Shown in pieces: positions 7,070-13,247 of a stretch of DNA of 51,275 nucleotides (positions within the stretch are counted from its first letter, which is position 1; each line of letters starts with the position of its first letter). This DNA is from a virus: the IMG/VR virus record IMGVR_UViG_3300010299_000006, positions 1-51,275 of that record; one strand, written 5' to 3'. The notes under the pieces were generated by a model. That model saw nothing but the letters and a program-made list of their open reading frames with translations. It was not told where the DNA came from and made no database searches. The translations under genes and the position numbers were made by a program.

Positions 7070-7261
7070 TTATTCTTTTACCTTGTAACCTAAAGACCGT
7101 ATGTAGGATATTTTCTCATCGATCTCAGCTTTTTTTCTGATCAAATTTCTGGCGCTACATCCAAGGGCATCTGCCGCCTCCTGCTGTGTATCAAATTTTT
7201 TCAAGGCATACAGTATCATCCTAGTATGCCACCATTCAATGTTTAAGTTCTCTTCTTTCAT
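7070..7261 (-). CDS. Fis-type helix-turn-helix protein
   Basis: The ATG at 7261 (MKEENLNIEWW, 63 aa) is chosen because an upstream extension would overlap the small membrane gene at 7273-7362. Residues about 22-45 (LKKFDTQQEAADALGCSARNL) fit the HTH_8/Fis C-terminal helix-turn-helix: a Q-x2-A-A-x2-L-G turn followed by a recognition helix rich in Ser/Arg/Asn. It is probably a small DNA-binding regulator. No ligand or dimerisation domain is present. Confidence 0.65.
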   Translation of the reverse strand: MKEENLNIEWWHTRMILYALKKFDTQQEAADALGCSARNLIRKKAEIDEKISYIRSLGYKVKE

Positions 7262-7272
7262 CTCTATTATAT

Positions 7273-7362
7273 TTAATTGTTCTCGTCCTTTCCTGTGAGG
7301 TATATGAATATCACACTCAATGCGATAGTCAAAAAAACCACAAACCATTTTAGCTGTATCAT
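7273..7362 (-). CDS. Very small membrane protein (29 aa)
   Basis: A 29-codon frame follows a full CACCAAAGAGA leader, the same start-associated sequence that precedes four neighbouring genes. The product starts MIQLKW, then has a hydrophobic helix (FVVFLTIALSVIFIYL), then a short polar tail. That is one transmembrane segment. The shared leader is the main evidence that it is translated. Function is unknown. Confidence 0.55.
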   Translation of the reverse strand: MIQLKWFVVFLTIALSVIFIYLTGKDENN

Positions 7363-7386
7363 TCTCTTTGGTGTTAAAGGTTCACA

Positions 7387-7941
7387 CTATTTGATAGACA
7401 AACTTTTTTGATGCTCCTCTTTGAACTTCAAAACTTTTTGTAGATCTATAGACGATTTAAGATGATGCTGCTTTTTGTTAATGTATGGTGTGTAATAATA
7501 CTTCAACTTGCTCCTGTCGTAGTGGTAAGGACTAGCTGTAATGTACTTAGGTAAGTTGTACTTGTTTGCTTTCCCCTTCATAACATTTTCCCATTGCGAG
7601 ACAGATTGAAGGTTATCTAATCTATTGTCTAAAGGGTCGCCATTAATGTGATCTACTACATATTTATAACCACTTGGCTCACCATTGTTAAAGGAGTAGT
7701 ATACTAACTGATGGATGTTAATTGCTTTCTGTTTCCCATCAATGGTGAGATTCACTTTAAGGTAGCCAGTTTTACATAGGAATAACTTCCTTGGTCTTGC
7801 TTTAAGAAACTTTCCGTTAACGCTAAACCTGTCTACACTCCGTACTCTTCCCAAGTTACTAACTTCGTAGTTATCCGAACAGTAAGTAGCTGTCCATTTT
7901 TCTTTCTTCTCTCTGGTAAATAATTTTTTTAGCCAATTCAT
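7387..7941 (-). CDS. HNH homing endonuclease with NUMOD4 domain
   Basis: The protein has 184 residues. The NUMOD4 motif YEVSNLGRVRS lies at about 25-35. An HNH nuclease core VDHINGDPLDNRLDNLQSVS lies at about 95-114, with the catalytic His in DHINGD and the Asn residues of the NRLDNL helix. Free-standing HNH proteins of this type nick or cut DNA at intron-less or intron-containing sites and spread by gene conversion. It sits between members of the CACCAAAGAGAG-linked small-gene array and its ATG overlaps the preceding stop (ATGA). It probably invaded the array and uses its leader. Confidence 0.88.
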   Translation of the reverse strand: MNWLKKLFTREKKEKWTATYCSDNYEVSNLGRVRSVDRFSVNGKFLKARPRKLFLCKTGYLKVNLTIDGKQKAINIHQLVYYSFNNGEPSGYKYVVDHINGDPLDNRLDNLQSVSQWENVMKGKANKYNLPKYITASPYHYDRSKLKYYYTPYINKKQHHLKSSIDLQKVLKFKEEHQKSLSIK

Positions 7942-8180
7942 CTCTCTTTGGTGTTAAAGATTTCTTCAAAGTATTCTTCAGCAGTCCATCTTGACTCAAC
8001 TGCTCCGTGTCGTGCATCACTGAATGCGTTACAGATGACTTCTTTCTCTCTATTGAGTTTCATCTCTGCTAAACTCTTGGCGACTTGTAGAAGTCTCATT
8101 ATCTCAAAGTCTCCTCTTTGTTCTGCTCTTGTAGTCTCTTCGTTGAACTGCTCAATCAGTTCTTGCATTGGTGTTTTCAT
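7938..8180 (-). CDS. Small array protein, MKTPMQELIEQ family (80 aa)
   Basis: The N-terminus MKTPMQELIEQ, the middle LNREKEVICNAFSDA and the YFEEIFNTKER tail belong to a family of short helical proteins common in Bacteroidota phages. A longer relative lies at 8570-8899. The last residues NTKER are encoded by the repeat that also forms the next leader. The stop overlaps the HNH start (ATGA). Function is unknown. Confidence 0.72.
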   Translation of the reverse strand: MKTPMQELIEQFNEETTRAEQRGDFEIMRLLQVAKSLAEMKLNREKEVICNAFSDARHGAVESRWTAEEYFEEIFNTKER

Positions 8181-8192
8181 CTCTCTTTGGTG

Positions 8193-8372
8193 TTAAAATT
8201 CTTGATTTATCATTTTCATAACCGATTCTTCAGTAAACCCAGCACCTTTAAGTACTTGTTCTAAAAGGTTTGCTACTTCAGACAAATCAACATCTGAGTG
8301 GTCAACTTCCACACTAACTTTTTGGTTGTAGTGTTCAATCGTAATTCTAAATGGTTGTTTTATATCCTTCAT
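8193..8372 (-). CDS. Small array protein (59 aa)
   Basis: A 59-codon frame from the ATG at 8372, starting MKDIKQPFRITIEHYNQK, with a central acidic beta-strand region (VSVEVDHSDVDL) and a C-terminal helix (ANLLEQVLKG). A complete start-associated repeat lies directly before the ATG, and the TAA stop is inside the next copy. The pattern suggests a small alpha/beta protein. No family recognised. Confidence 0.6.
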   Translation of the reverse strand: MKDIKQPFRITIEHYNQKVSVEVDHSDVDLSEVANLLEQVLKGAGFTEESVMKMINQEF

Positions 8373-8384
8373 CTCTCTTTGGTG

Positions 8385-8573
8385 TTAAAGGTTATAATAC
8401 TTTGTATTAGTCATCTCATCCCTCTCTTCTTTACTCAAAAAGAATAGGTTAAGAAGTGATAACCCCGTAATAAAAGCCATAAAGGAAACAAACTTCTCTG
8501 CTCTCTCCATATTTTTAGGGTCTTCTTTTTTACACTGCTTGTATTTCTGTTCTAATTTCTCTTGTATTTTCAT
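8385..8573 (-). CDS. Small single-pass membrane protein (62 aa)
   Basis: The N-terminal half is charged (MKIQEKLEQKYKQCKKED). One transmembrane helix follows near residues 30-46 (SFMAFITGLSLLNLFFL), then a short polar tail. It follows the diverged copy of the start-associated repeat (8571-8591), and its ATG overlaps the stop of the preceding gene. Function is unknown. Confidence 0.6.
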   Translation of the reverse strand: MKIQEKLEQKYKQCKKEDPKNMERAEKFVSFMAFITGLSLLNLFFLSKEERDEMTNTKYYNL

Positions 8574-8899
8574 TTCTCTTTTGTGTTTAAGAATTCAGAT
8601 AAGTTATCATAAAGAGATATAATTTCATCATCACTGAGTTGATTGACTTGTTCCAATAATGATGCTCTTATCTCGTTGATGTTAAATTGTTTGTCGTACC
8701 ATTTAGTAATCTCCAAAAGCGGTTCATCTCCGAACTTGTAGGCGAAGCCAATCATAACCTCTTTCTCTTTTTCAAGCATAGGGTGTGCAAGTTCAATTGC
8801 ATCTTGTACATACATAGCGGCTACAAGGTCTCCGCTCTGTTGTAGTTGTTCGTATTTGTTTTGGAGTTGTTCAATCAGTTCTTGCATTGGTGTTTTCAT
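8570..8899 (-). CDS. Array protein, MKTPMQELIEQ family (109 aa)
   Basis: It shares the first eleven residues and the EKEVMIGFAYKFG segment with the 80-aa protein at 7938-8180, but carries an additional helical region (residues about 75-105, ASLLEQVNQL ... LYDNLSEF) before the repeat-encoded LNTKEK tail. It is the first gene of the linked array. The two copies probably arose by duplication. Function is unknown; it is predicted to be helical and soluble. Confidence 0.7.
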   Translation of the reverse strand: MKTPMQELIEQLQNKYEQLQQSGDLVAAMYVQDAIELAHPMLEKEKEVMIGFAYKFGDEPLLEITKWYDKQFNINEIRASLLEQVNQLSDDEIISLYDNLSEFLNTKEK

Positions 8900-9149
8900 C
8901 TCTCTTTGGTGTTAAAGGTTCTATTAAAGACACAAAACCTTATCGTTCTGTATCATTATTGTCAGGTTATACTCTTACTTTATACAATCTTTTGTCAGGT
9001 TCGTGATTTGCGAATCACGAATGTGTACCAAAATGGTACACCTATGAGTAAATGTGGGGAGGTGCCTTCACCACGAAGGCAACGTCAAACCAAAAAATAC
9101 TCCTCCCCGACATTATAAGTGTTACTGCTCCCAGTATATAAATATCTGA
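8900..9149. promoter_or_regulatory. Regulatory-looking gap with nested inverted repeats
   Basis: No convincing gene is present. Four inverted repeats follow one another: TTCGTGATT / AATCACGAA (9000-9021), GTGTACCA / TGGTACAC with a 3-nt centre (9023-9041), TGCCTT / AAGGCA (9063-9081), and an outer GGGGAGG / CCTCCCC pair (9056-9062, 9102-9108) around the third. Two TGTCAGGTT copies lie at 8960-8969 and 8993-9001. The first two palindromes look like operators for dimeric regulators. The last two together could fold as one RNA arm. The gap precedes the small-gene array, so it may contain its promoter. Confidence 0.55.
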
Positions 9150-9356
9150 TCACCAGTTGGTGTATCCGATTCTTTTTTTGCTGATGACTCTATCGATTCT
9201 GAGTCCTCTCTGTCCTTTGAATTTTGACCCATAGAGTTCCTCGTTGAGTCTGGAGTTTGTTTTGAAGTCATCCTTAAGTATTCTGTCTTTATCCTCCACG
9301 AAGGTGACCACCCACGTGTCTATCTTTCTCCAAGCTTTTGCCTTGAAGTAAGCCAT
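9150..9356 (-). CDS. Small basic protein (68 aa)
   Basis: The start is set at 9356 (MAYFKAKAWRKIDTW). The longer frame upstream would read through the hairpin at 9383-9404. The product is basic, with beta-strand character (WVVTFVEDKDR) and a C-terminal RIDRVISKKRIGYTNW. It might bind DNA or RNA. It follows the SSB-like gene in the replication module. No family recognised. Confidence 0.55.
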   Translation of the reverse strand: MAYFKAKAWRKIDTWVVTFVEDKDRILKDDFKTNSRLNEELYGSKFKGQRGLRIDRVISKKRIGYTNW

Positions 9357-9382
9357 CTCTACCTCTAGGTAATAGATAGGAA

Positions 9383-9404
9383 GGCGGAGCCTCTCAGCTC
9401 CGCC
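9383..9404 (-). terminator. Hairpin between SSB-like gene and next gene
   Basis: GGCGGAGC and GCTCCGCC form an 8-bp GC-rich stem with a 6-nt loop, placed after the stop of the gene at 9424. On the minus strand only TTCCTATC follows, so termination would be inefficient; RNA 3'-end protection is equally possible. Just upstream, at 9409-9419, the plus strand reads TCACTGATAAC, an inverted match to the cassette repeat. Confidence 0.5.
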
Positions 9405-9423
9405 CCTATCACTGATAACCTGT

Positions 9424-9687
9424 TTAGAACGGAAGGTCACCGCTTGGTGTTGTTGGGTTGTGTGTCGCCGTAGCGCCGCCTTTCGGCTCCCAAGTATCAA
9501 GCTCTAGGTAATAGCTACCTTTCTTTGATTGCTTGATGTCAAGGTTGACCCAACCGTTCTTTTGATGCTTGTTCAGAAAGCTGATAGCATCGTCAACCTT
9601 GATTGATTGATTCCCGATAATAAAATCAGGAGCGTTCTCTTTTCTCTTAAAAGAGAATCCGTTTGCAAAAATTTTCTCTTCTGCCAT
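9424..9687 (-). CDS. Probable single-stranded DNA-binding-type protein
   Basis: The protein has 87 residues. It has the pattern GFSFKRKENAPDFIIGNQSIKVDDAISFL and NGWVNLDIKQSKKGSYYLELD. It ends in SGDLPF, which resembles the acidic-aromatic tail (DDxxPF) that SSB proteins use to recruit partners. Its position directly before the exonuclease and ERF annealing genes supports ssDNA handling. The family is common in Bacteroidota phages but I cannot name it with certainty. Its leader has the order hairpin (9706-9726), AACTTAAAT, ATG. Confidence 0.6.
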   Translation of the reverse strand: MAEEKIFANGFSFKRKENAPDFIIGNQSIKVDDAISFLNKHQKNGWVNLDIKQSKKGSYYLELDTWEPKGGATATHNPTTPSGDLPF

Positions 9688-9753
9688 AACTAATTAAATT
9701 TAAGTTGTGAGACAAATGTATGTTGTCTCGGATTAATAAACAAATTTATACAC

Positions 9754-10563
9754 TCATATCTCTTGGTAGATAGCAAATGTCTCCGTGCCCTTTGATGGGT
9801 CTCGGAGCCATCTCTCGATGTTTCTAACGCCAGACCAAAACTTACGTTCCCCAGAAGAAATAATCTGCGGAGAAGCTTTGTAAACAGCTGTTAGATAGGG
9901 CTTAGACTTGCCTTGAGCTACCCAATAGAAGGTATCTGTCTTCGCTACCTGAGTGTAGATGTAGGCTTGGATGTCATAGTCAAAGGACTTGACATCGTAC
10001 TTGAACCCATATACGTTTCTTGTGGACTTGCTGTCCGTTACGAAGCCGTCACCCAATACATCGAAGAAACCTCGTACCGGTATCTCTTCTATCCAAGTGT
10101 TGAATTCAACCTGAGCTTGTCCCTGAAGGAAGTTGCGTACCGGGATCATCTCCCCGGTCTCAGGGTCAACAATCTCGGAGCTGTCCAAACGATTAATCAT
10201 ATCGACAGCCATCTGCCAATCCTCCTCGTTCACCTGAGTGCGCTCACCCGATTCTTGTGATGCCTTCCATTCCTTGTAGGCTTTCGAGGCTCTAGGATTC
10301 TTGTACTCGTCTTTCAGTTCAGCGATGATTTCGCTGTCATCAAGAACGTAGAAGCTCTCATCAACCTTTTCCGGTTCGAGTAGCATCATATCGTATAAGC
10401 TACCGAAGGTTAGCGCTGGGCTATCCTTTTTCAGTAACCCCCGCACATAGAGTTCAAACAGCTTCATATCCTGCTGTTTCCCCCCATCTGCGGCGTATTT
10501 TAGGGCGGAGTAGGACAGGTATGGTTTACCTGTCCGCTCCACCAATAACTTAGCAAACTCCAT
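9754..10563 (-). CDS. PD-(D/E)XK exonuclease (RecE/Cas4-like, DUF3799-type)
   Basis: The protein has 269 residues. SYSALKYAADGG at the N-terminus and LTFGSLYDMMLLEPEKV match the start of RecE-like phage exonucleases. The catalytic motif is PVRGFFDVLGDGFVTDSKST (Asp, then D-x-K), followed by a conserved helix with YDIQAYIY. These enzymes resect dsDNA ends to give ssDNA for annealing. It overlaps the ERF gene by one base (TAATG), the classic exonuclease/annealase pair of phage recombination. Confidence 0.83.
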   Translation of the reverse strand: MEFAKLLVERTGKPYLSYSALKYAADGGKQQDMKLFELYVRGLLKKDSPALTFGSLYDMMLLEPEKVDESFYVLDDSEIIAELKDEYKNPRASKAYKEWKASQESGERTQVNEEDWQMAVDMINRLDSSEIVDPETGEMIPVRNFLQGQAQVEFNTWIEEIPVRGFFDVLGDGFVTDSKSTRNVYGFKYDVKSFDYDIQAYIYTQVAKTDTFYWVAQGKSKPYLTAVYKASPQIISSGERKFWSGVRNIERWLRDPSKGTETFAIYQEI

Positions 10564-11144
10564 TAGACAAACTTTCTAAGTGCAGCTACTTGTTTCTCAG
10601 AAAACTTGTTGCCGTATTTGTCTAGAATCATCTGCAGTACAGCTCCCTTCTTGTCATCTGGTGTAGACTTCAAGTAATCGATAGACTGCTGGAAGCTGTC
10701 ATCCTTCTTCGCAGGGGCTTTGCTTGGAGCCGTGGACTTGCCGTGACTGTTCGTAGCATCTGCATCTGCGGTATCATCAATCAGCAGTAGGTTTCCAAGT
10801 GCGTACTTCTTACCATAAGAAGAAGCACTACCGAACGCTTGTGGTATCTGCATACCCTTCTGTGCTAGGTCAACGCCTACTATAGCTGTTGCTGAGACTG
10901 ACGCATCACTTTCGATGTCGTGTATCGTAGCCTTAGAGACCATCACCGGAGTCGTTGCTCCAATGAAAGAGGTGGTTACCTCTTCTTTAACCACAAAGTA
11001 TACCTTGTACTTCTTATTGAAAGGTTTCAACCCTTCTAAGATGTCTTCAGCTGAACGGAAGTTGTACTTACCGAAGCTGTTGTAACGGCTCTTTTGAGCC
11101 TTGAATTCTTGCTGTATCAAAGACAGCTTTTCTCCTAACGTCAT
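10563..11144 (-). CDS. erf: ERF-family single-strand annealing protein
   Basis: The protein has 193 residues. KYNFRSAEDILEGLKP near the N-terminus and PQAFGSASSYGKKYALGNLLLIDDTADAD (about 100-128) are the ERF-family signature. A Ser/Lys/Ala-rich linker and a small C-terminal helical domain follow. ERF proteins anneal complementary single strands during phage recombination and genome circularisation. The partner exonuclease is encoded next. The leader is AACTAAATTAAATTAAATAT before the ATG. Confidence 0.9.
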   Translation of the reverse strand: MTLGEKLSLIQQEFKAQKSRYNSFGKYNFRSAEDILEGLKPFNKKYKVYFVVKEEVTTSFIGATTPVMVSKATIHDIESDASVSATAIVGVDLAQKGMQIPQAFGSASSYGKKYALGNLLLIDDTADADATNSHGKSTAPSKAPAKKDDSFQQSIDYLKSTPDDKKGAVLQMILDKYGNKFSEKQVAALRKFV

Positions 11145-11166
11145 ATATTTAATTTAATTTAGTTAC

Positions 11167-11367
11167 TTACTCAGTCTTAGCTAGAATCTCGTAGTTCTCT
11201 AGTAGACATTCGATGCGTACTACATCCAACAGATTTAGAGCGTCGTAATCTGCTTCAGCTCTATTCTTCATCCTTTCGATTACTACGTATAGCTCATCGA
11301 TCATCTGACCCTTGGTCATAAGGCTAGTGCCTTCATTCATTTTCTGAATTGTTTCTTCTTTTGTCAT
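11167..11367 (-). CDS. Small acidic helical protein (66 aa)
   Basis: The start at 11367 (MTKEETIQKMNEG) is chosen because the longer frame overlaps a small membrane gene in another frame. A helical, acidic sequence with MIDELYVVIERMKNRAEADYDAL and RIECLLENYEIL; it is probably a helical hairpin. It lies between the ERF gene and the cassette array. Function is unknown. Confidence 0.55.
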   Translation of the reverse strand: MTKEETIQKMNEGTSLMTKGQMIDELYVVIERMKNRAEADYDALNLLDVVRIECLLENYEILAKTE

Positions 11368-11378
11368 CTCTTTTGTTT

Positions 11379-11516
11379 TTATCTGGTGAATAAACCAAAC
11401 AGCTTTTGAATAGCTGTTACTATAATGTAACCTATAGCCATCGGCAATAGCATTACGATTATAAATACGGTAACGATATTCATATCCTTGAATACCTGAA
11501 TTAAGTCTTCTCTCAT
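11379..11516 (-). CDS. Small membrane protein (45 aa)
   Basis: Begins MREDLIQVFKDMN, then a long hydrophobic helix (residues about 15-36, VTVFIIVMLLPMAIGYIIV), then a short basic tail. One transmembrane segment is expected. The ATG is the second of an ATGACTATG pair (first at 11522). The gene fills a gap that a longer frame on the same strand would otherwise cover as a shadow. Function is unknown. Confidence 0.5.
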   Translation of the reverse strand: MREDLIQVFKDMNIVTVFIIVMLLPMAIGYIIVTAIQKLFGLFTR

Positions 11517-11527
11517 AGTCATATGTA

Positions 11528-11731
11528 TTATTCCATCCCCTTTTCACGTACCTTTTTAAGTACGCTGTAAAGTACTTCTAAGACCTCCCTTGAGGTCTGC
11601 ACGGCTTCATCCATCCGTGACTCTTCGTAGTGCTTAAGCTCTTCTGTTATGTCATCCAATAGGAATCTCAAACCTAGCTCAACAGCTTTTAGTTCAGCCT
11701 TGCTTAAGCTGTTCATAAATTCAGTTTCCAT
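11528..11731 (-). CDS. Small helical protein (67 aa)
   Basis: The ATG at 11731 (METEFMNSLSKAELK) is preferred to an upstream TTG. The product is acidic in the middle (DDITEELKHYEESRMDEA) and basic at the end, and likely forms an antiparallel coiled coil. The start lies inside the end of the preceding gene (11-nt overlap), so translation is coupled. No family recognised. Confidence 0.55.
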   Translation of the reverse strand: METEFMNSLSKAELKAVELGLRFLLDDITEELKHYEESRMDEAVQTSREVLEVLYSVLKKVREKGME

Positions 11732-11984
11732 AGTCAAATCTACTGTTTAATTCGTTAACGTGCAAGCTTTTAGTCTCTTCGTACTTGTCGATCAGGCTTT
11801 CTAGCTGTGCCTCTGTTAGGTGCTGGTAGTGTTTTATCTTTGACCACGTGCCCTCTATGAAGGTTATCCCTATGATGCTAGTGTAGTGTATTGTTACACC
11901 ATCCACGTTCGTTGTGCATCTGTAAGATGTCCCCATAGGAGTTTGTGTGTACACTACTCCGGTTACTTCTAAATCGTATTTCAT
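11721..11984 (-). CDS. Cassette protein 1 (87 aa), beta-rich
   Basis: Two ATGs lie after the repeat. The one at 11984 gives the 23-nt spacing seen in the other cassettes and is preferred to 11990. The first half has alternating strands (LEVTGVVYTQTPMGTSYRCTT). The end is a charged helix. This is the last cassette of the array and its stop region carries the start of the following gene. No family recognised. Confidence 0.6.
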   Translation of the reverse strand: MKYDLEVTGVVYTQTPMGTSYRCTTNVDGVTIHYTSIIGITFIEGTWSKIKHYQHLTEAQLESLIDKYEETKSLHVNELNSRFDYGN

Positions 11985-11994
11985 AGTCATTTAA

Positions 11995-12011
11995 TTAAGT
12001 TATCAGTGACC
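11995..12011 (-). repeat. Cassette repeat copy 1 (GGTC variant)
   Basis: GGTCACTGATAACTTAA. It follows the hairpin GCCCCTC/GAGGGGC at 12012-12028 with no gap. One of only two copies with C instead of T at position 4. The start codon at 11984 is 23 nt from the C/A junction. Confidence 0.9.
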
Positions 12012-12033
12012 GCCCCTCAATGAGGGGCTTGTT

Positions 12034-12495
12034 TTATTTCTTGACCCAATAGCCTTTTACCAATAGTTTTCCGTCTTTGTTTCGTAGTCGGATTTTCTTG
12101 GTTTCGTCAGGGTTGAAGGTGTCGTTTACCACTCCGTCTATAACAGCTACGTAGTGGCGCTCTACCCAACAAATAATGTTTCCCTTTGGTATCTTGCTAG
12201 AGCCTAGGGTTATATTCTCATAAGTCTTACACTCTTTAAATACCCATCCCCAATCTTGCATTTGCTTTCTAAACCATTTAGACCTTGTTCGCACTCCATT
12301 GCGTGCAGATTTTTCGCCTCTATGACGATTCTTCTTAGGGTCTTTTGAATTACCTCTTGCTATTACGTTGTAAACCTTTAGATAATCCATTCCTGAAGCT
12401 ATTGCTACAGCTCGTGTTACGCAGTCGCCTGCGTGTTTCCCGCTGAAGTAGTTTGACCTACCCCCGTCGTTGTAAACCCATTTTTGGCTTTCCAT
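12034..12495 (-). CDS. Papain-like-fold cysteine peptidase-like phage protein
   Basis: The protein has 153 residues. Pattern: W-x2-NDGGR near the start, GKHAGDCVTRAVAIASG at about 20-36, a basic R/K-rich middle, a GNIICWVERHYVAVIDGVVNDTF segment and a GYWVKK end. The DC (candidate nucleophile Cys), the HYVAV His and the ND that follows fit the Cys-His-Asp arrangement of C39/papain-like folds, as in a widespread phage family. Target and activity are unknown; deamidase, peptidase or transglutaminase-like roles are possible. It belongs to cassette 2. Confidence 0.68.
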   Translation of the reverse strand: MESQKWVYNDGGRSNYFSGKHAGDCVTRAVAIASGMDYLKVYNVIARGNSKDPKKNRHRGEKSARNGVRTRSKWFRKQMQDWGWVFKECKTYENITLGSSKIPKGNIICWVERHYVAVIDGVVNDTFNPDETKKIRLRNKDGKLLVKGYWVKK

Positions 12496-12506
12496 AAAAC
12501 ATTAAT

Positions 12507-12523
12507 TTAAGTTATCAGTGACC
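12507..12523 (-). repeat. Cassette repeat copy 2 (GGTC variant)
   Basis: GGTCACTGATAACTTAA. It follows the long hairpin of the ORF-less cassette (12524-12573). The start codon of the peptidase-like gene at 12495 is 24 nt from the C/A junction. Confidence 0.9.
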
Positions 12524-12599
12524 GGAGGGCGCAAGCTCACACATTGGCCCTTTGGCCCACTTGCACCCCCTCCTTAGATTATAAATTTAAGTTATCAGT
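12520..12599 (-). ncRNA. Candidate structured RNA in an ORF-less cassette (80 nt)
   Basis: Two cassette repeats (12587-12603 and 12507-12523) enclose about 63 nt with no start codon at the usual 23-25 nt spacing and no sensible frame. The sequence folds into one long imperfect hairpin. GGAGGG (12524-12529) and CGCAAG (12530-12535) face CTTGCA (12560-12565) and CCCCCTCC (12566-12573), with a GGCC-CTTT-GGCC hairpin at the tip (12546-12557). If both repeats are processing sites, an 80-nt RNA would be released. It could instead be a cassette that lost its gene. Confidence 0.5.
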
Positions 12600-12603
12600 A
12601 ACC
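12587..12603 (-). repeat. Cassette repeat copy 3
   Basis: GGTTACTGATAACTTAA. It follows the hairpin CTAGGC/GCCTAG at 12605-12619, whose loop contains the stop codon of the upstream gene. This is the only copy without a following start codon at normal spacing. Confidence 0.9.
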
Positions 12604-12610
12604 ACTAGGC

Positions 12611-12964
12611 CTAGCCTAGCTTGATAAGATCGGTTTGGCGTAGGAATTCCGTGCGGTATCCATCGCTGAATTTAACCTCCATAAATCCGTTCGGACTCTT
12701 ATCGATTAAGTGCCCCATACGACCGGTGTTACGGCACATCACCTTGGGCATCGTGCGTTCGGCTTTGACCGGGACAACGATTCTAGTTTCAGGTACTTTG
12801 CTGTAGGTTTCGTAGAGGGCATCACCCTCTACGCCAAGCTCCTTTCTAGCCTTGTTAATGGCTTCACGTTGAGCCTGACCTCGTTTGTACTTGTTGGGGT
12901 CATCGCTGTATTGGTATGTCCAATCGTGCGCTTGTAACAGCTGTATAAAATCTACTTTGTTCAT
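12611..12964 (-). CDS. Cassette protein 3 (117 aa)
   Basis: The ATG at 12964 is chosen because it lies 23 nt from the repeat junction; an in-frame ATG at 12970 would give only 17 nt. The N-terminus FIQLLQAHDWTYQYSDDPNKYKRGQ and REAINKARKEL is a pattern I know from other phage hypothetical proteins. The C-terminal part (MGHLIDKSPNGFMEVKFSDGYRTEF) looks like a small beta-barrel. The TAG stop is in the loop of the next hairpin. Function is unknown. Confidence 0.68.
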   Translation of the reverse strand: MNKVDFIQLLQAHDWTYQYSDDPNKYKRGQAQREAINKARKELGVEGDALYETYSKVPETRIVVPVKAERTMPKVMCRNTGRMGHLIDKSPNGFMEVKFSDGYRTEFLRQTDLIKLG

Positions 12965-12974
12965 AAGCATTTTT

Positions 12975-12991
12975 TTAAGTTATCAGTAACC
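12975..12991 (-). repeat. Cassette repeat copy 4
   Basis: GGTTACTGATAACTTAA, directly after the hairpin GGAGGG/CCCTCC at 12992-13008, which itself abuts the stop codon of the upstream gene. Leader to the ATG at 12964 is 23 nt. Confidence 0.9.
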
Positions 12992-13008
12992 GGAGGGTGA
13001 TACCCTCC

Positions 13009-13236
13009 TTAGAACAATTGTTCAAATACGATATTTGAATCATCAAACACGACCTGAAACAATTCAGTCCAATCCTCGTTGCCTTCATCATCCAATGTTT
13101 GGTTGACTACTATCACATCTTCCTCGGTGTAGTGGTACAAGGTGTACTTATCGTTTAGAGGTCTCTCCTCACCATAATCCAAGCTATTTAGTAGCTTGAC
13201 ATCAATTTGCTCAATTGCATTGTCTAGTAGTGACAT
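13009..13236 (-). CDS. Cassette protein 4, strongly acidic (75 aa)
   Basis: The start is the ATG at 13236 (MSLLDNAIEQID); the longer frame beginning VTDNL is only translation of the repeat. The product is very acidic in its second half (EEDVIVVNQTLDDEGNEDW). Small acidic proteins of this kind in phages are sometimes DNA mimics or host-enzyme inhibitors, but nothing here proves that. Confidence 0.62.
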   Translation of the reverse strand: MSLLDNAIEQIDVKLLNSLDYGEERPLNDKYTLYHYTEEDVIVVNQTLDDEGNEDWTELFQVVFDDSNIVFEQLF

Positions 13237-13247
13237 AAGGTATAAAT

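Larger units (their letters stand above)
7361..8918 (-). repeat. Six-copy start-associated repeat TTTAACACCAAAGAGAG-ATG
   Basis: On the minus strand (T)TTTAACACCAAAGAGAG abuts the ATG of successive genes. Copies lie at 7361-7380, 7939-7959, 8178-8197, 8370-8390, 8571-8591 (diverged: TTAAACACAAAAGAGAA) and 8897-8918. The string serves at once as end of one gene and leader of the next. Either the TAA in TTTAACACC is the stop, or translation runs through and gives a C-terminal NTKER/NTKEK ending in TGA within ATGA. AAAGAGAG could be a weak ribosome-binding sequence. Conservation exceeds what translation coupling needs, so recombination between cassettes is another possible reason. Confidence 0.75.
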
